From assembly GCA_004020645.1 (NCBI GenBank), contig SAQL01000018.1:62001-126000 (forward strand): a stretch of 64,000 bases of DNA, written 5' to 3'. Source of the stretch: Mesorhizobium sp. (lineage in GTDB: Bacteria > Pseudomonadota > Alphaproteobacteria > Rhizobiales > Rhizobiaceae). Made by a program: the position numbers and the translations under genes. This document shows, piece by piece, positions 38,830 to 47,770 of this stretch. Under the pieces are notes generated by a model, which saw nothing but the letters and a program-made list of their open reading frames with translations, was not told the origin of the DNA and made no database searches. Each line of letters begins with the position of its first letter. Positions within the stretch are counted from its first letter, which is position 1.

Positions 38830-38975
38830 TCGAGCCGTTGGGACAAGCGATCATCGATTATGTCGCTTCGCCCGGGGCTTACCTAAAGAAGGGCTTACTT
38901 ACAGAAGGGGCTGACCTACAGAGCGGATCCGGCTGCTCCGAAGCTGTGAGGCTCCGAATGGAGCCAGTCATGTAG
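38826..38975 (+). CDS. 49-codon overlapping frame, possibly a truncated gene
   Basis: The ATG overlaps the BtpA-like stop (ATGATCGAG), the coupling used elsewhere in this operon. The first ~20 residues (MIEPLGQAIIDYVASPGAYL) read like a normal protein start. From 38875 three imperfect 16-17 bp tandem units follow, and the frame stops at TAG. This may be the head of a lost next gene in the operon. No family recognised. Confidence 0.3.
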   Translation: MIEPLGQAIIDYVASPGAYLKKGLLTEGADLQSGSGCSEAVRLRMEPVM

Positions 38976-39068
38976 GCATAGCCGGTCATGGTGGAAGGTA
39001 GCTGGCGCCGTCGCGGATGCAAGCGCCATTCTGGCCCGCTGCATTCTTCGGCTGACGTCACGGCATGG

Positions 39069-39117
39069 ATCCCAGGGTCTGCGCCGCGTCGCTTCGCTCC
39101 TTGCTCCGCCCTGGGAT
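39069..39117. repeat. intergenic hairpin repeat (ATCCCAGGG / CCCTGGGAT)
   Basis: Nine-base perfect arms, extended by GTCA/TGAC with a bulge, around a 31-base loop containing CGCGTCGCTTCGCTCC. I recognise this as a repeat common in Mesorhizobium-type intergenic DNA. It is the only recognisable item in the gene-free stretch 38976-39404. Confidence 0.75.
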
Positions 39118-39404
39118 GACGAAGGCGCGGGGGCTTACGGCTAATCGAATCGCAAAATATGGAGATTGGCGGCTGGAGGCCGGCCGGCAACGTCCGTCGA
39201 CAATCCCGTTTCAGGCTCAGTCCAAGAACCAAGTCCTCTGTGCAGGGGAACAGCCGATAGAGCGACTGCTTGCAACAGTTCCCAAAAAATTCAACCGATA
39301 CTGTTGATGCCACTGTATTAATTGCGAAATTTAAGCAGACTGCGGATCGAGGCACTGGATCGTGGATGAAGAAAGGTGCGGCAACGACGACCCGCAGGCC
39401 GCAG

Positions 39405-40394
39405 TCACCTTGTCGTTGATCCCGCAACCCATTCGGACCGATACCAGTCGACGAATTTCTTCAGCCCATCTTCGATCGAAACGCTCGGCTTGAAGCCGAA
39501 ATCGCGCTCCATAGCGGTCATGTCGGCATAGGTCCGCTCGACGTCGCTGCTCTGCATCGGCTCGCTGTGGCGGGTCGCCTTTATACCGAGCAGTTTTTCC
39601 AGAGTGTCGATGAAATCGCCCAGCCGCACCGGCCGGTTGTTGCCGACATTGTAGAGCCTGCTCGGCGGAACTTCAGCCGATGGCGGCTTGTCGAGCACGG
39701 CAACGACTGCCCTCACCACATCGTCAACATAGGTGAAGTCCCGCCACATCTCGCCATTGTTGAACACCCGGATCGGCTTGCCCTCGAGCATCGCCTTGGT
39801 GAATATCCAATAAGCCATATCAGGCCGGCCCCAGGGGCCGTAGACGGTGAAAAACCGCAAGCCGGTCTGCGGCACCCCGAAGAGATGGGCGTAGGTGTGG
39901 CTCATCAATTCATCTGATTTCTTGGTGGCGGCGTAGAGCGAGACGGGGCTGTCGACCTGATCGGTCTCGCTGAACGGCACCTTGCGATTGCCGCCATAGA
40001 CCGAGCTCGACGAGGCATAGACCAGGTGCTCGAACGAGGGCTGCGCGCGACAGAATTCGAGCATCTCGAGATGGCCCACGACATTGGAACGGACATAGAG
40101 TCTCGGATTTTCGAGTGAATGGCGCACACCCGCCTGAGCGGCGAGATGGACGACCCTGGCTATCCCTTGCCCGCCAAAAGCGGCGGCAAGAGCGCCCTGT
40201 TCGGCGATGTCGATCTGGCGAAATGAAAAAGCCTTGTGAGGCTGCAAGCTGGCGAGACGCCCCTTTTTGAGCGCCAGGTCGTAATAGTCGTTCATATTGT
40301 CGACGCCGACGACCGCTTCTCCCCTGCTCAGCAGATGATGGCAAACATGGCTGCCGATGAATCCCGCGGCTCCGGTGACAAGTACTGGCAACAA
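39405..40394 (-). CDS. UDP-glucuronate 4-epimerase-like NAD-dependent epimerase
   Basis: About 329 residues, extended SDR. VTGAAGFIGSHVCHHLL, GVDNMNDYYDLALKKGRL, HLAAQAGVRHSLENP, YASSSSVYGGN, YAATKK (catalytic YxxxK) and RFFTVYGPWGRPDMA are typical of the GAE/LpsL type that supplies UDP-galacturonate for surface polysaccharide. The start is taken as TTG after GGAGAACC; an ATG eight codons upstream lacks a site. Transcribed alone. Confidence 0.88.
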   Translation of the reverse strand: MLPVLVTGAAGFIGSHVCHHLLSRGEAVVGVDNMNDYYDLALKKGRLASLQPHKAFSFRQIDIAEQGALAAAFGGQGIARVVHLAAQAGVRHSLENPRLYVRSNVVGHLEMLEFCRAQPSFEHLVYASSSSVYGGNRKVPFSETDQVDSPVSLYAATKKSDELMSHTYAHLFGVPQTGLRFFTVYGPWGRPDMAYWIFTKAMLEGKPIRVFNNGEMWRDFTYVDDVVRAVVAVLDKPPSAEVPPSRLYNVGNNRPVRLGDFIDTLEKLLGIKATRHSEPMQSSDVERTYADMTAMERDFGFKPSVSIEDGLKKFVDWYRSEWVAGSTTR

Positions 40395-40414
40395 GGTTCT
40401 CCATGCATATGCTG

Positions 40415-40459
40415 GCACATGACCGCGAATCGAGATCGATTTCGGAAAGGATCATGCGC
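40415..40459. repeat. rhizobial intergenic palindrome, type 1 (second copy)
   Basis: GCACATGA ... TCATGCGC arms around CGAATCGAGATCGATTTCG. It shares 19 identical bases (CGGAAAGGATCATGCGCAA) with the element at 12713-12761. Confidence 0.75.
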
Positions 40460-40563
40460 AATATCAAAACGCTGCATCCGCATCAACGGAACCGACCTAG
40501 TCCAATTCGTGCTATAGTCGAAAGCCCCAACAGGCGCTACCGACAACCCATACTGTCGCCGCT

Positions 40564-43500
40564 TCAGCTCGCCTCGCGCAGGGCCTCGGCCGCCTGCAGG
40601 TCGACCGACACGAGCTGGCTCACGCCCTGCTCGGCCATGGTGACCCCGAACAGCCGGTTCATGCGCGCCATGGTGATCGGGTTGTGCGTGATGATCACGA
40701 AGCGCGTCTCGGTGGTGGCGGCCATTTCGTCCATCAGATTGCAGAAACGCTCGACATTGTGATCATCGAGCGGTGCGTCGACCTCATCGAGCACGCAGAT
40801 CGGTGCGGGATTGGTCAGGAACACGGCGAAGATCAGCGACATCGCTGTCAACGCCTGCTCGCCGCCGGAAAGCAGCGTCATCGTCTGCGGCTTCTTGCCG
40901 GGCGGCCGCGCAAGGATTTCGAGGCCGGCCTCGAGCGGGTCGTCGGACTCGATCAGTTGCAGTTCCGCCGTGCCGCCGCCGAACAGATGCGAAAACAGCC
41001 GCTGGAAATGGCCATTGACCACGTCGAAGGCGGCCAGCAGCCGTTCGCGGCCTTCGCGGTTCAGGCTCTGGATCGCCTGCCGCAGCTTGCGGATCGCCTC
41101 GATGATGTCCTCGCGTTCGGAAACGATCGTCTCCAGCCGGTCGGACAGTTCCTTCTGTTCTTCCTCGGCGCGCAGATTGACGGCGCCCAGCCGCTCGCGC
41201 TCGATCTTCAGCCGGTCGAGCTGACGCTCGATCTCAGTCATCTCCGGCATCAGACTGTCTGCCTCCAGGCCGGTGTGGCGGATGACCAGATGCGGCGGCG
41301 TGTTCAGCGTCTCCTGGATGCGCGCCTCCACCTCGAGCCGCCTTTCATCGGCAGCGGTCAGGCGCTCTTCGGCGCGGACGCGGGTTTCGCGCGCCTCGGC
41401 CAGCGACTGGATCGCTGATGTCGCGGCCTTATCCAGTTCGGCCTGCTTGTTCTCCGCTTCCTGCAAACGATCGCCAGCGGCCTGGCGCAGGCTTTCGGCC
41501 TCGGCAAGCTGCGACAGCAAAGCGCGCCGCTTGGCATCCATCTCGTCGGGTGCGTCGGCCAGTCTTTCGCGCTCGGCCTCGGCCTCGGCCTTGCGTTCGC
41601 CGAGCGCTGCGATCTGCGTCGAGGCGTTTTCGGCGCGCTCCAGCCAGTTGCGGCGTTCCGCGCCGATGGCGTCGAGGCGGCGCATACGCGCCTCGGCTTC
41701 CCGCCTCAAGCCTTCATGGACGGCGCGGGCATCGGCAAGGGTGGCGCGGTCGCGAGCGACGTTGGCGGCCGACTGTTCGAGCTGCAACTGCAGATCACCG
41801 AGATCGGGAGCGCTTTGCAGCAGCATCTCCGCCTCGACGAACGCCGCAGCCGTCTCTTCATGGCTGTCGACGATGCGCGCGCGCGCCTCATCAAGTGCGG
41901 CGCGTCGGCTCGACAGCTCGCCGCCGGCCTTCTCGGCCTCGGCCAGCACGTTGCGGGCGGCGTCCAACCCATGCTGGGCATCACGCCCGGCTTGACGAGC
42001 GTTGCGCTCGGCCTCGCTCGCCTGGGCAAGCGCCTGCTCGGCATGGGCAAGGGCTTCTTCGGCCTGGCGCAGGATGCGGGTCGCGTGGACCGCCTCGGCA
42101 TCGAGCTCGGCCAGTCTGTTTTTCTGCGCCAGCCGCTGCGCTGCCGCGGTCGGCGCGTCGGCGCTGGCGGTGAGCCCGTCCCAGCGCCAGAGTGCACCTT
42201 CGCGGCTGACCAGCCGCTGCCCGGGTGAAAGCTGCGACTGCAGCCGTCTTCCGTCAGCAGCGTCGACGATGCCGATCTGCGCCAATCGGCGGGCCAGTTG
42301 CGCCGGCGCGCGGACCACACTGGCAAGGCTCTTGATGCCTTCGGGCAAAGCGGCGTCGCCGGGCCGGACCTCGCTTTGGCCCCAATGCACCGGCGCGCTG
42401 CGGTCGAGCGGCACGTCGAGATCCTCGCCAAGAGCCGCGCCCAGCGCCGTCTCATAGCCGCGCTCGACGCTGATCTGCTCCAGGACGGAGGGGAAGAGGT
42501 CGCCACTCGCGGCATTCAGGATCTTGGCCAGCGTGCGAGCCTCGGTTTCGATCCGCGCCAGCTCGGCCTTTGCATCCTGAACCGGCGGGCGGGCGGCACT
42601 TTCCGCCGTGCGCGCCTCGGCGACGGCCTGTTCGGTGGCGATCGCCGCGGCTTCGGTCTCCTCGAGCAGCGCCACGGTCTGTTCGACCAGAAGCTGCTTC
42701 TCGGCGGGATCGGGCAGGCCGGCGACCCTGGAGGCAATATCGGACAATTCTCGGTCGACATCGGCGAGCTGGCGGGCGAAACGGTCGCGGCGCTCAGCGG
42801 TGTCGCGCAGCGTTCGTTCGATCTGGTTGCGGGAGGCGGCGGCCTCCGCCCGTTCGGCGGTCAGCCCGGCGAGTTTGGCTTCACTGGCGGCAAGCGTCGA
42901 CGCCGCCTGTTCGACCGCCGCGCGGGTGCTGGCCTCGCGGTCGGCGGCGCCGGCGTTCTCGGCGTTGAGCGCGGCTTCTTCGGCGGCGAGGCGTTCAAGA
43001 ATATCCGCATTGTCGCGGACCATCCGCTTCTCGCGGACGATGTCGCCGTCGAGCTGCTGGAGCCGGCGGTCGAGTTCCAGTTGGCGGGCGCGGATGCGGC
43101 CCGCTTCTTCCTCGATCTGCGTCTTGGCGATCGACAGGCGCTGGAAGGCGGCAGCGGCGGCGGCTTCCGCGTCGCGCAGCTCCGGCAACCGGTGGGCGCC
43201 GATCCCTTGCTCCCTGGCGGCAGCCATCTGGGCGGCGGCGCGATCGCCGACCAGTGCCGTGGCAATCGCCAGCGCCGAGCGCGCCTCGCCTTCCTGTGTC
43301 TTGGCCAGCGTCCAGCGCAGATGCAGCAGTGTCGCTTCAGCCTTGCGGATATCGGCCGACAGGTTCTTGAAGCGCGAGGCCTGGCGGGCCTGGCGCTTCA
43401 GGCTTTCGATCTGGCTTTCCAGCTCGCCCACGACATCGTCCAGCCGTTCCAGATTTTGTTCTGCCGCCTTCAGACGCAGTTCGGCCTCGTGGCGGCGTGT

Positions 43501-44022
43501 GTGCAGACCCGAAATTCCGGCCGCCTCTTCCAGCAGGGCGCGGCGCGCCTGCGGCTTGGCCTGGATCAGCTCGCCGATGCGGCCCTGCCCGACCATCGAG
43601 GGCGAGCGAGCGCCGGTCGATTGGTCTGCGAAAAGCAGCTGTACGTCCTTGGCGCGGGCTTCCTTGCCGTTGATGCGGTAGAGCGAACCCGCCTCGCGCT
43701 CGATGCGGCGCGAAACCTGCAACTCGTCCGCGTCGTTGAAGGCCGAGGGCGCGCTACGGTCGCTGTTGTCGAGGAAAAGCGTGACCTCAGCGGTGTTGCG
43801 GGCCGGACGCGTTCCAGAACCGGAAAAGATGACGTCGTCCATGCCGGACGCGCGCATGTTCTTGTACGAGCTTTCGCCCATCACCCAGCGCAGCGCCTCG
43901 ACGAGGTTCGACTTGCCGCAGCCGTTCGGCCCGACGATGCCGGTCAGGCCGCGTTCGATGACGAACTCACCGGGTTCGACGAAGGACTTGAAACCGAGCA
44001 GGCGGAGGCGCGAAAACTTCAT
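40564..44022 (-). CDS. smc: chromosome segregation ATPase SMC
   Basis: 1152 residues from MKFSRLRLLGFKSFVEPG, the standard bacterial length; an upstream in-frame start adds 22 unconserved residues. Walker A GPNGCGKSN (~residue 31-39), two long alanine/glutamate-rich coiled coils separated by a hinge near residues ~500-650 (DLFPSVLEQISVERGYETALGAALG), then the ABC signature LLSGGEQALTA and Walker B ICVLDEVDAPLDD. It organises and segregates the chromosome with ScpAB. Confidence 0.97.
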   Translation of the reverse strand: MKFSRLRLLGFKSFVEPGEFVIERGLTGIVGPNGCGKSNLVEALRWVMGESSYKNMRASGMDDVIFSGSGTRPARNTAEVTLFLDNSDRSAPSAFNDADELQVSRRIEREAGSLYRINGKEARAKDVQLLFADQSTGARSPSMVGQGRIGELIQAKPQARRALLEEAAGISGLHTRRHEAELRLKAAEQNLERLDDVVGELESQIESLKRQARQASRFKNLSADIRKAEATLLHLRWTLAKTQEGEARSALAIATALVGDRAAAQMAAAREQGIGAHRLPELRDAEAAAAAAFQRLSIAKTQIEEEAGRIRARQLELDRRLQQLDGDIVREKRMVRDNADILERLAAEEAALNAENAGAADREASTRAAVEQAASTLAASEAKLAGLTAERAEAAASRNQIERTLRDTAERRDRFARQLADVDRELSDIASRVAGLPDPAEKQLLVEQTVALLEETEAAAIATEQAVAEARTAESAARPPVQDAKAELARIETEARTLAKILNAASGDLFPSVLEQISVERGYETALGAALGEDLDVPLDRSAPVHWGQSEVRPGDAALPEGIKSLASVVRAPAQLARRLAQIGIVDAADGRRLQSQLSPGQRLVSREGALWRWDGLTASADAPTAAAQRLAQKNRLAELDAEAVHATRILRQAEEALAHAEQALAQASEAERNARQAGRDAQHGLDAARNVLAEAEKAGGELSSRRAALDEARARIVDSHEETAAAFVEAEMLLQSAPDLGDLQLQLEQSAANVARDRATLADARAVHEGLRREAEARMRRLDAIGAERRNWLERAENASTQIAALGERKAEAEAERERLADAPDEMDAKRRALLSQLAEAESLRQAAGDRLQEAENKQAELDKAATSAIQSLAEARETRVRAEERLTAADERRLEVEARIQETLNTPPHLVIRHTGLEADSLMPEMTEIERQLDRLKIERERLGAVNLRAEEEQKELSDRLETIVSEREDIIEAIRKLRQAIQSLNREGRERLLAAFDVVNGHFQRLFSHLFGGGTAELQLIESDDPLEAGLEILARPPGKKPQTMTLLSGGEQALTAMSLIFAVFLTNPAPICVLDEVDAPLDDHNVERFCNLMDEMAATTETRFVIITHNPITMARMNRLFGVTMAEQGVSQLVSVDLQAAEALREAS

Positions 44023-44139
44023 TCGCGCCGCCCTATAAGCGGGTCCCGCAAAAGTATTCCGCGGTGTTGCGAACAGAACCCGCGGCACAACAAAGAGTCG
44101 CGCACGCCGAAGCGCAACCGCTTTGGCGCTGCCGAACCG

Positions 44140-44868
44140 TCAGAGCAGAGGGTCGATAATGGCCGAGATTTCCTCAATCGACAGCGCCCCCTTGTAGGTC
44201 TTTCCGTTGATAAAGAAGGTCGGCGTCGAGTCGACCTTGAATTCATCGGCGCCGCGCTTTTGGACCGATCTCACATCGTCCAGAAGTTTCTGGTCCGTCA
44301 AGCAGGCCTCGAAGGACTCCTGTGTAAAACCGGCCATCTTGGAGATTTGCAGCAGGGCGTCCTTGGTATTGGCGACACCTGCCCAGTTCGCCTGCTGCCT
44401 GAACAGAACGTCCACCATCGGGAAATAATTGTCTTTGGAGCAGCGCGCCAGCATGAAACCAGCCTCGGCGCTCGGGTCGAACGGAAATTCGCGCAGGATA
44501 AGGCGGGCCTTGCCGGTATCGATATATTTCGTCTTCAGCTCCGGGAGGGTGGTTTCGTGGAAATGCGCGCAGTGCGGGCAGGTCATCGAGGCATATTCGA
44601 CGATGGTGACCTTCGCGTCGTCCTTGCCCAATTGCTCGTCGGGCAGTGCGCCGGGTTTCAGCAAGGCTGCCATGTCCACCGTGCCCTGGGCCTCAGGCGC
44701 CTTGGCCGCGGCCGGAGTGGCCGGCTTCATCGGATCGGCGGGGGCCGCAGGTTTCACATCCTCCGCCACGGCTTTCTCGCCCGAGTCGCTGCAGGCGGCG
44801 AGCAGAGCCACCGCCGGAATGGCGGCCAGCGACGACAGGAGGTTTCTGCGGGACAAAAGACGGGTCAT
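44140..44868 (-). CDS. DsbA-family thiol:disulfide oxidoreductase, lipoprotein-like
   Basis: 242 residues from MTRLLSRRNLL (AGGTG upstream). The N-terminus has a signal with a possible lipobox LLAAC, then a proline/alanine-rich linker (~35-60) and a thioredoxin fold with active site CPHC (YASMTCPHCAHFHETTLPEL) and cis-proline in STPTFFINGK. It acts in the periplasm on disulphides. The neighbours smc and the DciA-like gene are the usual ones for this family member in rhizobia. Confidence 0.92.
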   Translation of the reverse strand: MTRLLSRRNLLSSLAAIPAVALLAACSDSGEKAVAEDVKPAAPADPMKPATPAAAKAPEAQGTVDMAALLKPGALPDEQLGKDDAKVTIVEYASMTCPHCAHFHETTLPELKTKYIDTGKARLILREFPFDPSAEAGFMLARCSKDNYFPMVDVLFRQQANWAGVANTKDALLQISKMAGFTQESFEACLTDQKLLDDVRSVQKRGADEFKVDSTPTFFINGKTYKGALSIEEISAIIDPLL

Positions 44869-44998
44869 ACGAATCACCTGACAATGGTTGGATTTTGCAA
44901 TGCAAAGGCTAGAAAAGGCGAGAGTTGGCGCGAATTAAGGCATCGCCGTCCCCATTCCAATCGCCAAATCTTGTGTACGCGATCACGAAAGCGCGAGA

Positions 44999-45499
44999 TT
45001 ATACTTTCTTTTGACCGAGAATGGTGGCGCCGAGCCGCTCCAGCGAGGCGCGTAGCCCGTCATCCTCGATCATTCCGACAGTGCCTGACAACTTCACCTT
45101 CTCGGCCGCGGTCAGCGGCCGAGAGCTTGGTTTAGGCCGCCCTTTGTCCACTGTTACCGGCTTTTGCACGATTCTGATCCGGCCGATAGCGTTGAAGCCG
45201 AGAAAGGCATTGACCCTGTTGATGATCTCGCCGGTCTCGTGCTGCAGATGGAGCGCGGCCATGCCTTCGCAGGCGATGACCAGCACCGCCGGCTCGAACG
45301 GATCATCTTCATGCATGCGGCGCGGCCACTGGATCTTTTCAGGGCGCGAGCGGCTGGCAAGCCGCGGCCCGGCAATCTCCTCCCATGACTGGACGAGCCC
45401 GATCGACATGCCGGCCCGCTTGCGCAATACCGGATCGAGAATCTGGGTTGCGAGATCACTCACCGGAACGGGATTGCCGAAGGGCCTTTTCCCTGCCAT
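44999..45499 (-). CDS. DciA-like DUF721 protein
   Basis: 166 residues from MAGKRPFGNPVPVSD, start fixed by GGAG; a longer reading by 78 residues is rejected. The DUF721 region covers residues ~15-105 (LRKRAGMSIGLVQSWEEIAGPRLASRSRPEKIQW, AVLVIACEGMAALHLQHETGEIINRVNAFLG). DUF721/DciA proteins load the replicative helicase in many bacteria. Divergent from mutY by 56 bp. Confidence 0.85.
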   Translation of the reverse strand: MAGKRPFGNPVPVSDLATQILDPVLRKRAGMSIGLVQSWEEIAGPRLASRSRPEKIQWPRRMHEDDPFEPAVLVIACEGMAALHLQHETGEIINRVNAFLGFNAIGRIRIVQKPVTVDKGRPKPSSRPLTAAEKVKLSGTVGMIEDDGLRASLERLGATILGQKKV

Positions 45500-45555
45500 G
45501 TGCGTTTCTCCAGTCACGACCTTCACCACGCATCGGTTAGGCCAGTCCTCGATCA

Positions 45556-46716
45556 ATGGCACTGCACGACCAGACCCGCAAGACCGCATCCGGAGACAAC
45601 AGCAAAGCTGCATCTTGGGACAACGGCAGAGCCGCGTCTGAAGACAGCGACCACATCGCGTCCCGCCTGCTTGGCTGGTACGACGCGCATCACCGCGACT
45701 TGCCGTGGCGCATTGCGCCGCGCGAATTGGCATGCGGCGTGCGTCCCGATCCCTACCGCGTCTGGCTTTCCGAAGTCATGCTGCAGCAGACCACGGTCGA
45801 AGCGGTAAAATCCTATTTCCGGACCTTTGTCGAGAAGTGGCCTGATGTCGAGGCTTTGGCCGCCTCATCGACCGAAGATGTCATGAAGGCCTGGGCCGGG
45901 CTCGGCTATTATTCCCGCGCCCGCAATCTCAAGGCCTGCGCCGATCTCGTCGCACGGCAAGGTGGCAGGTTTCCGGATACGCAGGCTGGCTTGAGAGAAC
46001 TGCCCGGCATCGGCGCCTACACGGCGGCTGCGATTGCGGCGATCGCCTTCGACCAGCCCGCCGCGGTCGTCGACGGCAACGTCGAGCGGGTCGTTTCCCG
46101 GCTGTTTTCGATCGTCACGCCGCTGAGCGAAGCCAAGGGGGACATACGCACCTATGTCGAGCGCATGGTTCCAGCGACCAGACCTGGCGATTTCGCCCAG
46201 GCAATGATGGATCTCGGCGCGACGATCTGCACGCCACGGCGGCCGCGTTGCATGCTGTGCCCGCTGCGGGAGGATTGCAGCGCCACTGTTTCAAGCGATC
46301 CCGAGCGCTTCCCTGTCCGCCTGCCAAAGGGTGAGAAACCATTGCGGCGCGGGGCTGCCTTCGTTGCCGTACGTGATGACGGCGCCGTTCTTTTGCGCAA
46401 ACGTGCGGATAAAGGCCTGCTCGGCGGCATGACCGAAGTACCGACGACCGGCTGGACCGCGCGGATCGACGGCGCCACCACGGACGCGGCGGCGCCCTTC
46501 CCCGGCAACTGGCGGCCAGCCGGCCGGATTGGCCATGTCTTCACCCATTTCGCGCTCGAACTCGACGTCTTCAAAACGATGACCGATGGCGCCGCCCCTG
46601 CGGGGCATTTCTGGTCGCTGGCCCATGAAATTTCCGGCGAAGCGCTGCCCACTGTCATGAAAAAGGTAATCGAAGCGGCGATACCGGGCGCGACGAAGAA
46701 GCAGCGCGCACATTGA
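45556..46716 (+). CDS. mutY: A/G-specific adenine DNA glycosylase
   Basis: 386 residues. Removes adenine mispaired with 8-oxoguanine. Helix-hairpin-helix LPGIGAYTAAAIAAIAF with the catalytic aspartate in VVDGNVERV, the glutamate in EVMLQQTTVE, the [4Fe-4S] ligands CTPRRPRCMLCPLREDC and a C-terminal NUDIX-like 8-oxoG recognition domain (~230-370). The first 35 residues contain an imperfect internal repeat (KAASWDNGRAASEDS) not typical of the family. Confidence 0.96.
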   Translation: MALHDQTRKTASGDNSKAASWDNGRAASEDSDHIASRLLGWYDAHHRDLPWRIAPRELACGVRPDPYRVWLSEVMLQQTTVEAVKSYFRTFVEKWPDVEALAASSTEDVMKAWAGLGYYSRARNLKACADLVARQGGRFPDTQAGLRELPGIGAYTAAAIAAIAFDQPAAVVDGNVERVVSRLFSIVTPLSEAKGDIRTYVERMVPATRPGDFAQAMMDLGATICTPRRPRCMLCPLREDCSATVSSDPERFPVRLPKGEKPLRRGAAFVAVRDDGAVLLRKRADKGLLGGMTEVPTTGWTARIDGATTDAAAPFPGNWRPAGRIGHVFTHFALELDVFKTMTDGAAPAGHFWSLAHEISGEALPTVMKKVIEAAIPGATKKQRAH

Positions 46717-46761
46717 ATCGCCCACATCGCCTCACATTGAATTGCGTTGACGAGGACAAGA

Positions 46762-47373
46762 ATGACCGAAATCCGCCACATCGTTTTCGACATCGGCAGA
46801 GTGCTGATTCACTACGATCCGAACTTGCCCTTCAGCCGATTGATTCCCGACGCCGAAGAACGGAAATGGTTCTTCGACAATGTCTGCACGCATGACTGGA
46901 ACATCGAGCAGGACCGCGGCCGGACCTGGGAAGAGGCCGAGGCGCTGCTGATCGCCGAACACCCGGACCACGCCGAAAACATCCGCAACTTCCGCCGCCT
47001 CTGGCACGAGATGGTGCCGCACGCCTATGACGACAGCGTCCAGATCATGGACAAGCTGATCGAGAGCGGCCACGACGTCACCATGCTGACCAATTTCGCC
47101 GCCGACACGCTTGCCGAAGCCCGGCAGCGTTTCGATTTTCTCAACCGACCGCGCGGTGTGACCATTTCGGGCGAGATCGGCATGATCAAGCCTGATCGCG
47201 GCATTTACGACCATCACGTCGCCGCGTTCGGCCTCGAGCCCGCGGCCACGCTGTTCATCGACGACAGCCAGAAGAATGTCGACGGCGCCAAGGCGGCCGG
47301 CTGGCAGTCGGTGCTGTTCACTGACGCAAAGACGCTCGAGGCCGACCTTAAGCGTTACGACATCGCGTTCTGA
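46762..47373 (+). CDS. HAD-superfamily hydrolase (HAD-IA type)
   Basis: 203 residues from MTEIRHIVFDIGRVLIHYD (GAGG before the ATG). Motif I is FDIGRVL, so the first aspartate is followed by IGR where the canonical form is DxD. Motif II is MLTNF, the lysine is in GMIKPD and motif IV is LFIDDSQKNVDGA. A phosphatase of unknown substrate. The missing second aspartate of motif I is also seen in some YihX/HAD-IA members. Confidence 0.88.
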   Translation: MTEIRHIVFDIGRVLIHYDPNLPFSRLIPDAEERKWFFDNVCTHDWNIEQDRGRTWEEAEALLIAEHPDHAENIRNFRRLWHEMVPHAYDDSVQIMDKLIESGHDVTMLTNFAADTLAEARQRFDFLNRPRGVTISGEIGMIKPDRGIYDHHVAAFGLEPAATLFIDDSQKNVDGAKAAGWQSVLFTDAKTLEADLKRYDIAF

Positions 47374-47422
47374 CCGATACGGTTATGGGCAGGATGTCTT
47401 AACCTACGACCCGTACTGGCCG

Positions 47423-47764
47423 ATGCTCGATATTGATATCGTTCAGGGTAACTTTCGTGGCCATGGCGTCGTATATTTCACAATCAACGAAGTAAGCGAA
47501 TTCATGACGTCGCTGAAAGCATACCCCCTTGAGCGAGCGATGCTTTCGCTGAAGTCGCCAGGCCTGTTGAACATCTCTGTTTTCCCAACGGATGGCGTTG
47601 GTCATCTGGCAGTTCGAATCGAGGTCACCGAAGACCTCGACGCAGTCGAATTTGCGCGTATTCAGCTGCGCACCGACTATTCGGGACTGTCCCGCTTCCA
47701 TAATCAGCTCACCTTGATGGCCGAAGGCGAGTTGAACGAGATTGTTCTGGAAGAAAAGGGCTGA
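47423..47764 (+). CDS. small protein of unknown function
   Basis: 113 residues from MLDIDIVQGNFRGHG; mixed alpha/beta pattern (GVVYFTINEVSEFMTSL, HLAVRIEVTEDLDAVEF, HNQLTLMAEGELNEIVLEEKG), no signal or membrane segment. Protein-like reading also extends upstream (DVLTYDPYWP) without a start codon, so the true start may be lost. The lower GC than the neighbours suggests an insertion between the HAD gene and ccrM. The compact acidic form recalls immunity or WXG-type partner proteins, but I cannot assign a family. Confidence 0.5.
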   Translation: MLDIDIVQGNFRGHGVVYFTINEVSEFMTSLKAYPLERAMLSLKSPGLLNISVFPTDGVGHLAVRIEVTEDLDAVEFARIQLRTDYSGLSRFHNQLTLMAEGELNEIVLEEKG

Positions 47765-47770
47765 CTGTTA

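Noticed and set aside
38875..38924. Three imperfect 16-17 bp units read as a possible repeat array or CRISPR-like start
   Set aside because: There are no spacers and no further units; it is a local degenerate tandem repeat inside a short frame.
40564..44088. SMC start at 44088
   Set aside because: The conserved N-terminus begins MKFSRLRLLGFKSF at 44022; the 22 extra residues are not family-like.
42298..45135. A 945-codon open frame on the plus strand
   Set aside because: It is antisense to smc and the DsbA-like gene. High-GC third positions keep the opposite strand open, the translation has no family features, and both real genes have full motif sets.
44999..45733. Longer DciA-like protein starting at 45733
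   Set aside because: The added 78 residues overlap mutY and are cysteine- and arginine-rich without family likeness; the ATG at 45499 has a good site.
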